From NCBI GenBank assembly GCA_026419785.1, contig JAODTK010004588.1:310001-374000 (forward strand): a stretch of 64,000 bases of DNA, read 5' to 3'. A model generated the notes under the pieces. It made no database searches. It saw only the letters and a program-made list of their open reading frames with translations, and was not told the origin of the DNA. Positions 36,661 to 48,313 of this stretch are shown here, piece after piece; within the stretch, counting starts at the first letter, position 1, and each line of letters opens with the position of its first letter. Made by a program: the position numbers and the translations under genes. This DNA comes from Sclerodactyla briareus. Lineage: Eukaryota; Echinodermata; Holothuroidea; Dendrochirotida; Sclerodactylidae.

Positions 36661-37854
36661 ATAGCCTGTAGTTGTATGTGGCAGATGTACACAGTAGCAC
36701 AGGGCCACAGTGTGAAGTACCATGGCCATGCATCAGATAGTCAACTAGTGCGATTGTCCATTGTATGATGCACCCCCCTATACGCCGGGCAGGGTTAGTC
36801 ATCGTTGAAGTTGGGAAGTAGATTGGACGCAAAAAAAAAGCCCCTCCATTCCATTTGGGAACAATTTGACTTAAAATTCCTTGAAGTGGACCCACATCAC
36901 AATGATGCACCCTGAGTCAGTTTCAAGACTCCCCACTAGTGAAGGGTACCCACAATGAGTCACTCAATCTGGCCTAAAACTGACTGGACCCATGTTTCGG
37001 GTATCGAGTGCTACATACTGCTGATGAAAGCATGTTTAACCAGCTTCTGTGAGTAAACTGCGGCATGCAAAAAATATTTACCTATACATTGAGACTGATG
37101 GGGAGTGTAACACGGGCCAGCAAGACAGTTGATTCAATAGTTCAAAATGTGGCCTCAATGATAATTAATGAAAAACCAAAACACATCCCTAGGCCGAAGA
37201 CAAGTAGGTAGGTAGGTAAGGATCTCAGCAAGGATATGCTGCACTGGTCAGCAGGGGGCCTTAGCCGTGGGGCGTCTCACATCACCGTCATTGAGACGGC
37301 CAGGACACTGATGGGGGACGGCCCGATTTTGCGTGAGACGGCCCCCCCAAAAACAAGAACTTTTTTTGGGGGATCACCACCGTTTCCTCCTCAGTCACAT
37401 TGACATAGTGCATTTTGGCGTGCAGTGGGGCATAATATGACATGCCAAGAGTTACTTGACTTCTTCCACCAAAACTGACGTCTTTCGGTCTCGATCCGCG
37501 CTCCGCGCTGGTGCCCACATTTGCGAGTGCATTTGTGCTATAGTGATTTCCATCTTCACAAGTGAGACCCCCTATTTCGAATTCTGGCTACGCCCTGCTG
37601 GTCGTGCTGATTGGTGTAAGCCAGCACTCAGCCTGACCGTCCAGCACTCACATCAAGTTCAGGTCTTACCAACCAGCACATGAAATAATATCTGCTTCAT
37701 CATTTTACATAACTTGTCACCAGATTAGTGGAGTTTGACTGCAATTGGTCCCACTGCAGCCGGCACTAAAATTTGACTGGCTATGTCCCTGTGTCTCAGT
37801 AACAAGACTAACGAAATACTAACAACTACGCGTCAAACACAGCCTAATAACATA
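36661..37854. other. Intergenic, nothing recognised
   Basis: No supported gene or repeat beyond a short GTAG run near 37200. Confidence 0.4.
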
Positions 37855-38110
37855 CAAGGCGGGATCAGAGTGGTTTGTAACATCACAAACAGCAGTACCA
37901 AAAGTCTGCGATGGTGAGAAAACTCATCATATCCAGAAACTTTAACCACAACTTGGGAACCAAGACCATGTACCACAAGCTTGGGAACCAAGAAACTTTT
38001 AACCACAGCTTGGGAACCAAAGATTGTTCCCAGCACTATTGGGGCGTACCGGGAACAAGAAGCCTGTTTCGTAACACCAGATTTTGATTCAAATCTTACA
38101 AATAGCAAAG
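37855..38110 (+). repeat. Dispersed repeat family J, copy 1, with internal minisatellite
   Basis: GCGGGATCAGAGTGG, GTAACATCACA, AAAAGTCTGC and GAGAAAACTCATCATATCC match 40488-40580. Here the match is followed by three copies of a ~28-bp unit with core CTTGGGAACCAAG (about 37945-38025) that copy 2 lacks. Confidence 0.7.
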
Positions 38111-38654
38111 AACAAGTATCAAAATATGCCTATGTGGCAGCAAATTAGGGCATGCAACCCAATCATGGCAAAGATTCATACTCTCTCTGTGCTATACCAT
38201 GGAAAAAGCTGCAATTATCTGAGAATATAAGAATATGTACTCTTTGTCTGTTTTACTATAAACAGTCCTATAAACTTTAGAAAGACTACGTGATGGGTAC
38301 CACTGTCACACAAATATTAGAGCGAGGAAGAAGTGTAACTTTTAGACAGAACTACATGTCAAGTGTAGATTCGTCTCCCTCAGCGTAACCAATCAACTGT
38401 ACTATTCATGCATTAGAGAGCAGCACGGATATTTGAAGGTGTAGTATGGATCATCACCAACAATCAACCTCTCCTCCAGCTCATCATGACACGTTGCTGG
38501 AGGGAAAGCAAGGAGTAACATTACTATGTAGTTTTATGGTTAGTTACTGAGTTGTGGAATATGTTATATTCAAAGGGCTTCACTGCATGTTGGAGGGTTT
38601 GCCATCACAGAACATTTCATGTTAGGGTTCCAGCCTGCAGCTTCATACAGAATT

Positions 38655-38980
38655 GCAGAGTGGTATCAGTGAAGCTTTGCAAACAATCATTCCGGGTCAA
38701 ATTCCAGCAGTCACCCAGACATTTTTTCCATAGTGGCAGTACTGGCTGTTTGATGGAAGAGGTCCTCGTCTTCACTTCAGGTTCTGCTGAATGCATTGGA
38801 TTTGTGTAAGAGTTTCTGGGGTATGTTCCCAAAGATAGCAGTTTATTCTCCTCCGTCGGTCTGAGCGATAAAATTTGACATGAATCTCCCATTCTTGAAG
38901 TGCTGAGAATCAGAAGAAGATCCTGGTGTTCACTGATCGTCTTCGGAGGGGACGTAAAATGGCGGATAACAGGAGGCAGG
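38655..38980 (+). mobile_element. tRNA-derived SINE (family S2), copy 1
   Basis: Begins GCAGAGTGGTAT and has a box B-like CCGGGTCAAATTCCAGCAGT. Body blocks GAGGTCCTCGTCTTCACT, GTATGTTC, TTGAATCTCCCA-type and CGGAGGGGAC match 41536-41870. The box B here lacks one T relative to copy 2. Confidence 0.75.
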
Positions 38981-39316
38981 AGGCTGCTCGATACAGTGTG
39001 CAACAATCTTTCCAATCCCTTGAGGAAAACTACATATCCGACCAGCACAGAACTTACAAGATTAACCTAACCCCCATACGTATTAACAGTACCTTCATAA
39101 GGAGGAATATTGGTTCTCACGATGTGGTGACAGTTTAGAAAATCCGATGGTTATAATAGAGCTATTGGGAAATAATCTGGTCCATACCTGAACTGCTCAG
39201 TCGTGAGCTTTGAGAAGGGCACCTGAAGCACTCATTGGAGCACAATGCCTGGCAGGCACCTAGCTGAATCACCAATCTGCTTCTGCAACCCCTGGCCAGC
39301 TCTGGACTAGGCAACC
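38981..39316. other. Intergenic, nothing recognised
   Basis: Nothing supported. Confidence 0.4.
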
Positions 39317-40132
39317 GTGGTGGCGCCAGGGATTTCCCCGACGGGGGTCCTAGTTCCCCGACGGTGGGGGTTCCGAGTACCCGAGGGGGGGGCGGGGTCG
39401 CGATTCCCTGACGGTGGGGGTTGGGGGGGGGGTTGCAAGTTCCCCGACGAGGCTCACCCTACCCCCGAAGTCAAAACCTGCATTTTGATGTTTTCATTTT
39501 TTGAACCTTTTTTCTTGAAGAAAAAAAAAACCGAAAAAATGAAAACACACTGTGTGAGAGCAATGTTTACTTTCAATAGCTTCCCACTCAAACAGCGCCC
39601 TTATTAGTAGAATAGGGTCCGGTATTCCCAATAACTGCCCAGGAAATACCTTGGCACTGCGTTTGTAGGCACAACCAACCTCTCCACAGAGGCAAAACAG
39701 TGAAGATCGGCAGAACCGAGCATCTCCCCAAACGAATTGTACCCTTAATCTCTTGCAAGGGACATTCTCGGAATGATATCCATAAGGCTTGTGGTATCCT
39801 TATCTATAATTCCATCCCACGATGTATAGTCTGTAAGAAGAATGATTACGCTGATCTTAAAACTCGAGCGAGGAACTTGGCATTACTATAGAAAGATATA
39901 TGACGCGCGAGCGGCGGCGAAATTTTCAGGCTTCAATAGAGAATTTTCACTATAAAGAATTTTGGAAATATATACTGTCGGGCAAAAGCCCTCCGTCGGG
40001 GTGTGGGTACATTTTAGCGACCCCACTCGGGCTCGCCCGAACGAGAGGGAAAAATTCCCCGACGGGGGGCCAGGCTAACCCCGCCGGGGGGACATGGCCC
40101 CCCCCTGCCCTCGCCCGCTGGCGCCACCCCTG
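39317..40132 (+). mobile_element. GGCGCC-ended MITE, copy C, with target duplication
   Basis: Left end GTGGTGGCGCCAGGG and right end CTGGCGCCACCCCTG are inverted repeats. The flanks carry a likely 8-bp target duplication, ACTAGGCAA on the left and ACCTAGCAA on the right, i.e. ACTAGCAA with one extra base on each side. An 8-bp duplication and CAGGGG-type ends point to hAT. The AT-rich core matches copies A and B at 17.4-18.8 kb, including the GCGCGAGCGGCG spot. No transposase is present. Confidence 0.75.
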
Positions 40133-40487
40133 ACCTAGCAATCAGGCTCTGGGCCTGCCCAACCCCTCGAGACTACCGAGGCGGTAAATCCCTCGAGGAA
40201 GAAGGGTCGGGTTGTAGATGAGGCTCTGGGATAGGTTTACACAGTTGTGTTTATGTCTAGGACACAGTGGTACCGCCATCTTGCCTGTCCGCATACTATA
40301 TGCTCATATGTTGGAGACAAGGTCATGTAGCCACAGAGGTGTAAAACCAATCTCAATCACTATACCATAAGATATTAACTCTACAGATTAGCCAAACTTT
40401 TGAGATGAACTATGTACATACGTCCACCACTGAACAAAGGATAGCATGGCACAATAATTGGTAATATATATGTGAAATGTAGTATAC
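40133..40487. other. Intergenic, nothing recognised
   Basis: Nothing supported. Confidence 0.4.
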
Positions 40488-40700
40488 ATACAAGGAGGGA
40501 TCAGAGTGGTTGTAACATCACATGCAGTTCGAACAAAAAGTCTGCAAAATGTGAGAAAAACTCATCATATCCCCTAAATCTGTAGGTAGGGGTGTCTACC
40601 CCAAACATGCAACACACCCTAATTTCATGAGGTTGTTATTGTTCAATCACTGAAGAGGATTTTGACAAGACCACAAATCTTATATCATGCGCACAAAATC
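40488..40700 (+). repeat. Dispersed repeat family J, copy 2
   Basis: GAGGGATCAGAGTGGTTG, TAACATCACATG, AAAAAGTCTGCAAAATG and AAAACTCATCATATCCC. The minisatellite seen in copy 1 is absent at the corresponding point. Confidence 0.65.
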
Positions 40701-40952
40701 TTACTACAATTTTTTCTTCAGCATTATTGACCTATGGTCGTTTAATCCTCTCTGTGTTACATGTGGTATTACTTTTTTTCAAAAATACTCCACTCTGGGT
40801 CACTCACGATGCTTGCAACCTCTTCTCTATATGTCTCGCTGTTCTTAGCCAGAGCTCTCCTGAACGAGAAGAAGCAACTGGGTGGACGAAGGCATCGGAA
40901 TGAAAACTTAACTTTCACATATCCCCATTCAAACATTCATGATTACATAGAG

Positions 40953-41212
40953 CAGTGGTTCCCAACTAAGGGGGAATTTTCCAGGGGGGAAAATTTCAGA
41001 TTCGGGGGGGGGGAGGAATGTAACTACAAAGGTCATAATTTTTGCAGGAATTTTTCGAGTTCTGAATTCTTCTTGTTTACAACAAATTACATAGCAAGTT
41101 TAAACTCTTTCCGCACCTCCCCACCTATCCACCTTCAACTAGTTAAGTTACGGGGGAACCGGCTTCAAGCGAAGGCAAACGGGGAAATTGGGATAAAGGT
41201 TGGTAACCACTG
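40953..41212. mobile_element. 260-bp hAT MITE with intact ends and target duplication
   Basis: Ends CAGTGGTTCCCAAC and GTTGGTAACCACTG are a nearly perfect terminal inverted repeat of the classic hAT type. Flanks are ACATAGAG (40945-40952) and ACATAAGAG (41213-41221), an 8-bp target duplication with one extra A. The interior has GGGGGAAATTT-type stretches and no coding capacity. Confidence 0.92.
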
Positions 41213-41535
41213 ACATAAGAGTATGAAAGAACCTCCACTTGTGGAGAATACACGGATAACATGCCTTATATTGCCTCCGTCAAAGAGCGATCAATTGCAG
41301 GAGGGGTAAATTCAAATCAGACCACCCGTATGACCAGCTAAAACGTTTGCGTAACCACAGGAATATCCTCAACATTGGGGAAGACATCAGTCAGTCACAA
41401 TAGCAATACTGAGAATAAATACTTGCAAACCACATGTTCAGTGTCACCCCCTGGCCCCCCCCCACACTAGTAACACAAATTGTTTAAGAAACCGCTTGAA
41501 CAAAGTATACACTGAAATATCCAGGTGCAAAAGAT
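41213..41535. other. Intergenic, nothing recognised
   Basis: Nothing supported. Confidence 0.4.
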
Positions 41536-41870
41536 GCAGAGTGGTATAGTGGGCTGTGCAAACAAACATTCCGGGTTCAAATTCCAGCAGTCACCACACA
41601 GTTTTCTCCCTAGCTGGCCAGTACTAGCGACTCGATGGACGAGGTCCTCGTCTTCACTCATGGTTCTGCTGGAATGCCTGGATGTGTAAGAGTTCTGGGG
41701 TATGTTCTGGAATATCTCCGTAATTCGCCTCAGGTCGGCTGCAGCAAAACATTTGAATTGAATCTCCCATCTTCAAGGTCTGAGAAATTCTGGGAAATTG
41801 GTTGGATCCTAGAGTTCACTAATCGTCCTTTCGGAGGGGACATAGAAATCGCAATAACAGGAGCAGCTTG
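41536..41870 (+). mobile_element. tRNA-derived SINE (family S2), copy 2
   Basis: GCAGAGTGGTATAGTGGGCT resembles box A and CCGGGTTCAAATTCCAGC contains a perfect box B. The body matches 38655-38980: GACGAGGTCCTCGTCTTCAC, TCTGGGGTATGTTC, TTGAATCTCCCATC and TTTCGGAGGGGACA. Confidence 0.8.
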
Positions 41871-42089
41871 GGGGGGCCGAAGAGGCACACCCCTGCCTTA
41901 CATCATCTGGCACGAGGCGAGAAGGCAGTAAAGTTATCGCCTTGTACTCATTCACGATCAATATGGCAAGGGTTGCTAGATTGAGCCTCACGTAAGCTTC
42001 CTGAACTGAAGAAATCATATCAAATTATCCATTCCAGGAGCAGATTGGGGACCTGTGAAAACTGGATCATAAATGCTATGTGATAATAT

Positions 42090-42740
42090 ATCCCCACAAC
42101 ACTTTTTAGCTGTTCGGGATATTATGGTTTTGGGCGTGTTTTAGCCGCCCTCGCCCATCCGGAAACTTTGGGCGTTGGTACAATAACTCTTTACCCAATT
42201 TGATCTGAAACTTGGTACACATACCGCCCTGGTGAATCTCGAATTAGTTCGGAAGTGGCATCACTGCATACCTGCTGCCCTCTATTTTGCAAAGGTTCAA
42301 CACGAATATACAGAGTTAGACCGATTCACACGAATCTTTATGGGTGGGGACAAAGGTTGGTCCCGAATAATCATGACAGTGATTCCAAGGTCACCAGAGG
42401 TCAAATTTGTGTTTTTTTTTCGCGATTTTTTCAACTTTGTCGCATTCGAACAAAACTTGGTGGATGTGGACTGTTGTTAGTACTGAACAACATGAAGGTC
42501 AATCCAAGGTCACAGGAGGTCAATTTAGCATGAATCTTGCGATTTTTCTAACTTTGTCGTATTCAAACACAACTCAGGGAATGTGGACTGCAGTTGGTCT
42601 TCAACAAACGGGTCAGGGAGGGAATTTCAAAGTCACTGGAGGTCAAATGTGATTCTTTCTAAACAAGGTCCACAAAGGCTGTTTTTGCAGGGATAAACGG
42701 CGGCGGTTTACCCGCAGCCACAGGCACAGTAAGTTATCGG
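42090..42740 (+). repeat. Dispersed ~650-bp repeat family R, copy 1
   Basis: Starts near ATATCCCCACAACACTT with GGGATATTATGGTTTTGGGC and AAACTTGGTACACAT. It then has three ~115-bp sub-repeats, each with an AACTTGGTGGATGTGGAC-type core followed by AAGGTCAC and GAGGTCAA. It ends GGTCCACAAAGGCTG and GGCGGTTTACCCGC. The same start and end are seen at 46340 and 46975. Confidence 0.8.
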
Positions 42741-42954
42741 AAAGAACTGGAAGAAAGTGATACGTGTTGAATGACTAATTTGAACGCATTACTTTTGAAG
42801 CTATAAGTTATAAATAAGAGAGGGTTTGGTACTGCAAATCAGGTGCACACAAGGGAATTCACTTACATGATCATCAAAATGAGGAAAAATGGCAATTTTG
42901 ACTCTCTGCTGAAATTTTTTAGCGGAAACACTGGTCAGTGCAACATGACTGGTA

Positions 42955-43825
42955 ACCTCGCTGAATGTCTTCTGTGACCACATGACAAGGCCAAGAAAGA
43001 AAGCGAGAGAGGGAGACTGTTAAATTTAATCTTGCAGTGATATATCGCTCAGAGCAGAAGAGGGACTGCCAACCGACTGCTGATAACATGTGTCCTTGCA
43101 TAGATGGCGAGCACGGTCAATTTACTCAGCGACATTACCACTAACCTTCGATCCAGGTCACGGAGGCGCAGGTTGGGAAGGGTTACATGGGGGGTTAACC
43201 AGGGGGTCAATGTAGACTGCTGGTAGGTCTGTGTCCTCATAAATCATCGCAAGTGAGGTAGTACCTGCAGTAAGAGAGCAGATGAGTAATGATATAGAAC
43301 AGGTAGGCTACATGTTATACACAGTGCTGGCGAGGGGGGGGGGGAGGGGGGGGGACACTGAGGTCTCAACAGGCCAAACCCGCTCTAAGACCTACTTTCC
43401 TGGTCGCGAAGATGTTCGAGCCGAGCCTATTTGTTACATCAACAATCAATTAACCTCATCTGGCCCCTGGAAAGGGCTCCATAAGTGTTTTTGAGCTCGA
43501 GTTGCAGTTGGACAGTTTCATCACACCTTTATTTTATTACCTCAGATTCAACTAGTGGTGCCAACAACCTTTTCACAGTTTGGGGGTCCCACTTGATTGT
43601 GGACGATCATGTCTACTGAGTACTGTCAGTATAGGACCGGGCGGGTTGGGTGCCTCTGAGCCTATGGCTGGTGCGGATTCCCCAACACCCATGCCTTGTC
43701 ACTTGCCCAGTGGAGCCTGGGTGATTGGTAGCGGCAGGTAGATGCAGTTAAGAGCCTTCCAGACACGTCCTCCCAGGGATTGTTGGCTTGCTACTGGACA
43801 CTCAATTGCCTACCTGGGAGTTAAA
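42955..43825 (+). repeat. Dispersed ~700-bp repeat family G, copy 2
   Basis: Same ordered blocks as 32320-33035, with extra sequence including a G-run at about 43335-43355. A third, partial copy is at 44105-44260. Confidence 0.8.
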
Positions 43826-44104
43826 ATCTGGTTTGACTTGATGAGGCTATAGACCACAGAGAAATTCTCTCTGCCAAAACCAAACACTTGCAGTACATAG
43901 ACAATAAAAATCAGACTCTTATGTACAGCACACTACTCGGCCACTATAATTCCTGGAGCATACACCCTGGGAAAAGTGTGGGTACCCAGGACACTGCGCA
44001 GATGTGTGTGGGGGTTTGGGTTCAAATAGTCACAAAAGGATGGTGGGAGCTGGAAAGTACAGCATTGTAATGACAGAAATTAGAAACAAAAACCAATTTT
44101 GTAC

Positions 44105-44260
44105 CTCCAATAGTCTTCCATAACCACAAGATTAGAAAGAAAGCGAAAGAGGTGAATGTGTACTTTTTGCAGGAGTATCGTCAGAGCAGCTATGAGAAAA
44201 ACGTCTGATTAACCTGTTGGCCTCATTACAGGAGGATTGCTAGATATCTCAATCTGTCAA
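44105..44260 (+). repeat. Dispersed repeat family G, partial copy 3
   Basis: TAACCACAAGATTAGAAAGA, AGCGAAAGAGG, TTTTTGCAGGAGTATCGTCA and GAGCAGCTATGAG align with the left part of the other two copies. Confidence 0.65.
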
Positions 44261-44944
44261 TACGGTAATATTGGCAATTTTTTTATAGGAATATGACAAA
44301 ACTTTTAAGAAGGGATCTAACACTTGATCCACTGAGAAACTGCAACCTATTGTTATCAACAAGATTTAGTGTTGACCCTCAGATTGTCTTGACCCGACCC
44401 CAAACACCGGTTCATGTACTACCATAGGGCCATATGCAGAGGCATAAACTTTACCATACACGTCTGATTGAGTCACTATGCAGTATGCTTGCAAGCAAAA
44501 ACTTGCAGGAATATACAATTACCACTCCCCATTTTATACCAAAATGTCCTCTGGATGGTACCCACAACATGTGTACTAAATAAGGAAAAAAAAAAAAAAT
44601 ATCTCCTTATGGCTTCTTTAACTCTGAGCTATGAATTAAATATAACTTTGCCTATATAGTTATCTAGTTCAAACGAGCAGGCACCTAGGGTGATTGTTAG
44701 GGACACGTATGGGAGTCTCATTAGGACCAGTTTCTTATAAAGTGTATTTTCAATTATTATCAGGTGTTGTCTCAACCCGTGCTGCCTATGCGAAGACATC
44801 CAGCCAGATCTATGGGAGTCTAAGGTCTGCACACTGTCAGATGAGAGATCAGCGATCTGCTATGGGGGGAAAAAAAAAAAGACTTATCAGTTATTCAACA
44901 TTCACTGTCTGGTGTCCACTACTAAGTGTGGAACCAGGTTGTGT

Positions 44945-45250
44945 GTTTTAAATTTAATTAATAACCAGAAAGCCAAAAAGGCTAAGTGATTCCTTGACTC
45001 TTTCTGACAAACCTTATAGTCAGACAAGGATCAAATGTAGATGTACCAGGCTCATAAGGGGCAACAGCTACACATCTGACAAAAATTACCATTTTGCCAA
45101 AACCACCTACATGTATACTCTTGATAAGGAACTACACACTAACACAAGGTTCCTCAGACTTGACCTCTGCGTGACCTTGACCTGACTCCAACAATGGGTT
45201 CATGTACGTCATCATGGGGAAAACACATACCAGTATGAGCCTCATTCATC
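44945..45250 (-). repeat. AGGTCA-repeat family (family I), minus copy
   Basis: CCAAAAAGGCTAAGTGATTC matches, inverted, the end block at 62047-62075. It continues with TGACCTCTG, TGACCTTGACC, a TGGGTTCATGTACGTCATC block and CATACCAGTATGAGC, landmarks shared with the copy in MED26 intron 2. A related scrap is at 44340-44470. Confidence 0.7.
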
Positions 45251-45589
45251 CGGGAGTGGGTCGAGTGGCGAGTGATCGTGTGTTTACAAGCCAAAATTTG
45301 CCAAAAATATTGAATCTTTTCACAAATTTCCTTTTTCTTGACACAGGCATTTGCTTAAGAGCATGCTCCAGCCTCTTGTAATCTGTTACTCCTAGCATTC
45401 TGACATCTCTGCAAAAAATTAAAGGAGTTAAAATATTAGGATTGTGAATAGTGGGTAACTTCTGCTTTCCAAGTTGAGAGAGTTTGACAGTAAAAAAAAA
45501 CTATGTTTCATGTAGTCTCTGAGCTGGAGGGACTACTCCATAGGATATTATCTCATCCCATCCTCATGGGAGAGGGGGGGGCAAAATCA

Positions 45590-45745
45590 AAACATATGTC
45601 TGGTCAGGACACAAACCTCCATTTATCGTATGAAGTAGGAGTAATGTGATTCCAATCAGGGTAATATACTGTACCTACATGTTTGTTTGGGCAAACCAAG
45701 CACAGGCAGCTAGATAACCCCCCTTACAGGTAGGATAGCTAATCT
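45590..45745 (+). repeat. Dispersed repeat family K, copy 6
   Basis: CTGGTCAGGACACAAACCTC, AAGTAGGAGTAATGTGATTC, TACTGTACCTACATG, TTTGTTTGGGCAAACCA and CAGGCAGCTAGATAACC. Confidence 0.8.
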
Positions 45746-45899
45746 AGCTATTCTGCTGCTAAACAGATAGTGGTGCTATGACGGGTTGAGGAATGCCACA
45801 AACTTTTTTTCTCAAATTTATGGAAGGGAAATCTGATGATACCTGTCTGGTTCAAAACATAGTCAACATACACATATACATGTATCTTCATCATGAAAA

Positions 45900-45980
45900 C
45901 TAGTATGTTCGTTTGGGCAAAGTCCAGAAAACCAGCACCATGAGCACATATCTAGATACTGCCCTACAGTGCAGGATAAA
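45900..45980 (+). repeat. Dispersed repeat family K, copy 7 (degraded)
   Basis: GTTCGTTTGGGCAAAG, AAACCAGCACCATGAGCAC, ATCTAGATACTGCCC and TACAGTGCAGGATA. Confidence 0.6.
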
Positions 45981-46339
45981 TGTTGTCCATATTTCATGCC
46001 CAAATAATAGCACATTGTCACGGCACAATATTTTTAGCAAAACGGCAAATATTGAAAATTATCCCAGTTTCCACTGGAAGTATTCACCATATCTCGAGAA
46101 AATATTTACCAATTTAGAGACTCAAATCGAGTTCTCTTCTCACTGGATTGCTGGCTAAGATCTATGACACATCCACAGAGAAGTGTTACAGTTCATCACC
46201 AACCCAAATTTTCTACAAAATGCAACTTGTGTAGGGGGGGGGGGGTCTGGTGTGATTGGTGTTACTGCATGATTGTGCTGTGACAGTATCATCCACGCAG
46301 GAACCCCTTTGCCTACATGAGCAAGCAACCATAGGCGAT
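45981..46339. other. Intergenic, nothing recognised
   Basis: Nothing supported. Confidence 0.4.
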
Positions 46340-46960
46340 ATAAGCTAGTTATATCCCGCGACACTGGAAGTGTCCGGGGATATTATGGTTTCGGGTGTGT
46401 ATGCCGCTGCCGGAAACTTCAGGCATTAGCGCAATACTCTTTAACACTTAATCGATTGATCTGTAACTTGGTACACATGTCGGCCCCAGTGAAATCACGG
46501 ATGATTTCGAAAGTGGCATCGCTGCAATTCGGGGGGCCGATAATTTTGCAGCAATTTAATGCAAATTTTCAAGTTAGTCGGATTTGAACAAAACTTGAAT
46601 GGGTAGGGACTACAGTTGATCCCTAAAAATGTGGAGGTCATTTCAAGGTCATCGAAGGTCAATTTTGCGAAATTTATGCAATTTTCAAATTTGTCAGATT
46701 TGAACGAAACTTGGTGGAGGGAGCTGATTTGTTCCCTCAAAAGTTAGAAGTCATTTCAAAGCCATCGTGGGTCAACTTTGCATTAATTCAGGTGCCTATT
46801 ATCTTCCATGGATTATAACAGAATTGGTGTATGAAGTTTATCATGGTTTCTGACCAAAATGGGGGTCTTTTATGGCGTGTTAGATACTTCTCCCCAATGA
46901 TCGATCAAAAGCGGGGATATAAAAACGTGGGCGGTTTACCCGCCTACACATGAATAGTTC
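46340..46960 (+). repeat. Dispersed repeat family R, copy 2
   Basis: GGGGATATTATGGTTTCGGG, TAACTTGGTACACATG, two sub-repeats with AACAAAACTTGAATGGG / AACGAAACTTGGTGGAGG and AAGGTCATCGAAGGTCAA, and the end GGGCGGTTTACCCGCC. Confidence 0.8.
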
Positions 46961-46974
46961 AGTGATGAAATCCA

Positions 46975-47690
46975 TTATCATATCCCTGCGGCACTGGATG
47001 TGTCCGAGAATACTCATGGTTATGGGGGTGTGGCCGCCGCTGTCTCTGCTGACGCAAACTCTAGCCATTAGCGCACTAACTCTTTAACGCTTCATTTGAT
47101 TGCTCTGAAACTTGGTACACATGTCATCACTAGTGAAATCTTGGCCAAGTTCGAAGGTGGGCATCACTGCTTCCCTCTATTTTGCAGGATTTGCATGGAA
47201 ATACCGAGTTATCCAAGTTACAACGAACTTGGCGGAGGGTGGACAAAAGTTGGGTCCCGAAAAACATGACTGTGGATTTCAAGGTCACATGCGTGTTTTG
47301 CTTCTGCGAAAATACAGTTACAGTAGTCCGATTCACACAAAACTTGGTGGGTGGGGACAAAAGTTTGTCCCGAATAACAAGACATTAATTCAAGGTCACC
47401 AGAGGTCAAATTCGAAACTCGGTGAATGTGGACTTGTTAATCCTAAACAGCATGAAGGTCATTTCAAGGTTGCAGGGGGTAAAATTTGCATAAATCATGC
47501 AATTTTTTCTTAACTTGTCGTACATGTAATTGAACAAAACTGGGGGAATGTGGACTACAGTTGGACCTGAACAACAGGTAGGGCATTCCAGAATCCAGAG
47601 TCACTGGAGGTCAAATGACATAATTAAAGGAGGTCCACAAAGGCTATACACGTCAGCCGGTTTACCTGCCTGCACATGTCTAGTTTTTGG
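46975..47690 (+). repeat. Dispersed repeat family R, copy 3
   Basis: Immediately follows copy 2 in the same orientation. TATCCCTGCGGCACTGGATG, GAAACTTGGTACACATG, several AACTTGGTGGGTGGGGAC-type sub-repeats, GGTCCACAAAGGCTAT and CGGTTTACCTGCC. The head-to-tail pair suggests insertion by recombination or insertion at the element's own edge. Confidence 0.8.
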
Positions 47691-48313
47691 TTCACTCTCT
47701 GTACACTTGACTTGGCATACAATCGTCCCCTCCAGGATCATTCATATATTATTATGTTTAAGGCCAAGTGAAAAAAAAAAAAGTTTCTCGTCCTAACTTT
47801 TCCGCAATTTTGGGCGTGAGGGCCTTTTTTTGGGGGTCATGCTGCTGCAGAGAGTACGGAAATACTGCCAACGGTTAAAAACAAAACATGCTGATCAGAC
47901 ACGCTGAAGACTAGCGGAGATGGTTGTTGGGTCAGGCTAGCATTTGGAGTTACAAAATTTTAGTTTTGGCATATTTAACAAAAAAAAAAAATGCCATGCG
48001 GCGTGAAAAGAAGCGTGCGGGCGGGGACGAGAAACTTATTTTTTTTTATTTGGCCTAACACACCGTGTACAATATGCTCTAATATTGTGTACAGTATAAC
48101 ACAATTTGAGCGAGAGAAAAAAAAACCTCTACAAAGAAACATTCCCATGATTCCACCTTTACCCTAGCACTGATCCTATTATTGCAGTAACACTAACACT
48201 TATTTTGTGGCGTGCATAATGTACATTATTTGCACATTGAGGTAACAGCCATAATGTACTGTATTTACACTGAACAGTACATTCAGACAGTTTCATTATT
48301 TTTTAGGTATTCG
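47691..48313. other. Intergenic, nothing recognised
   Basis: A-runs and T-runs, no supported gene. Inverted partners CACTTGACTTGG ... GGCCAAGTG near 47705 and 47762 are short and may be chance. Confidence 0.35.
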
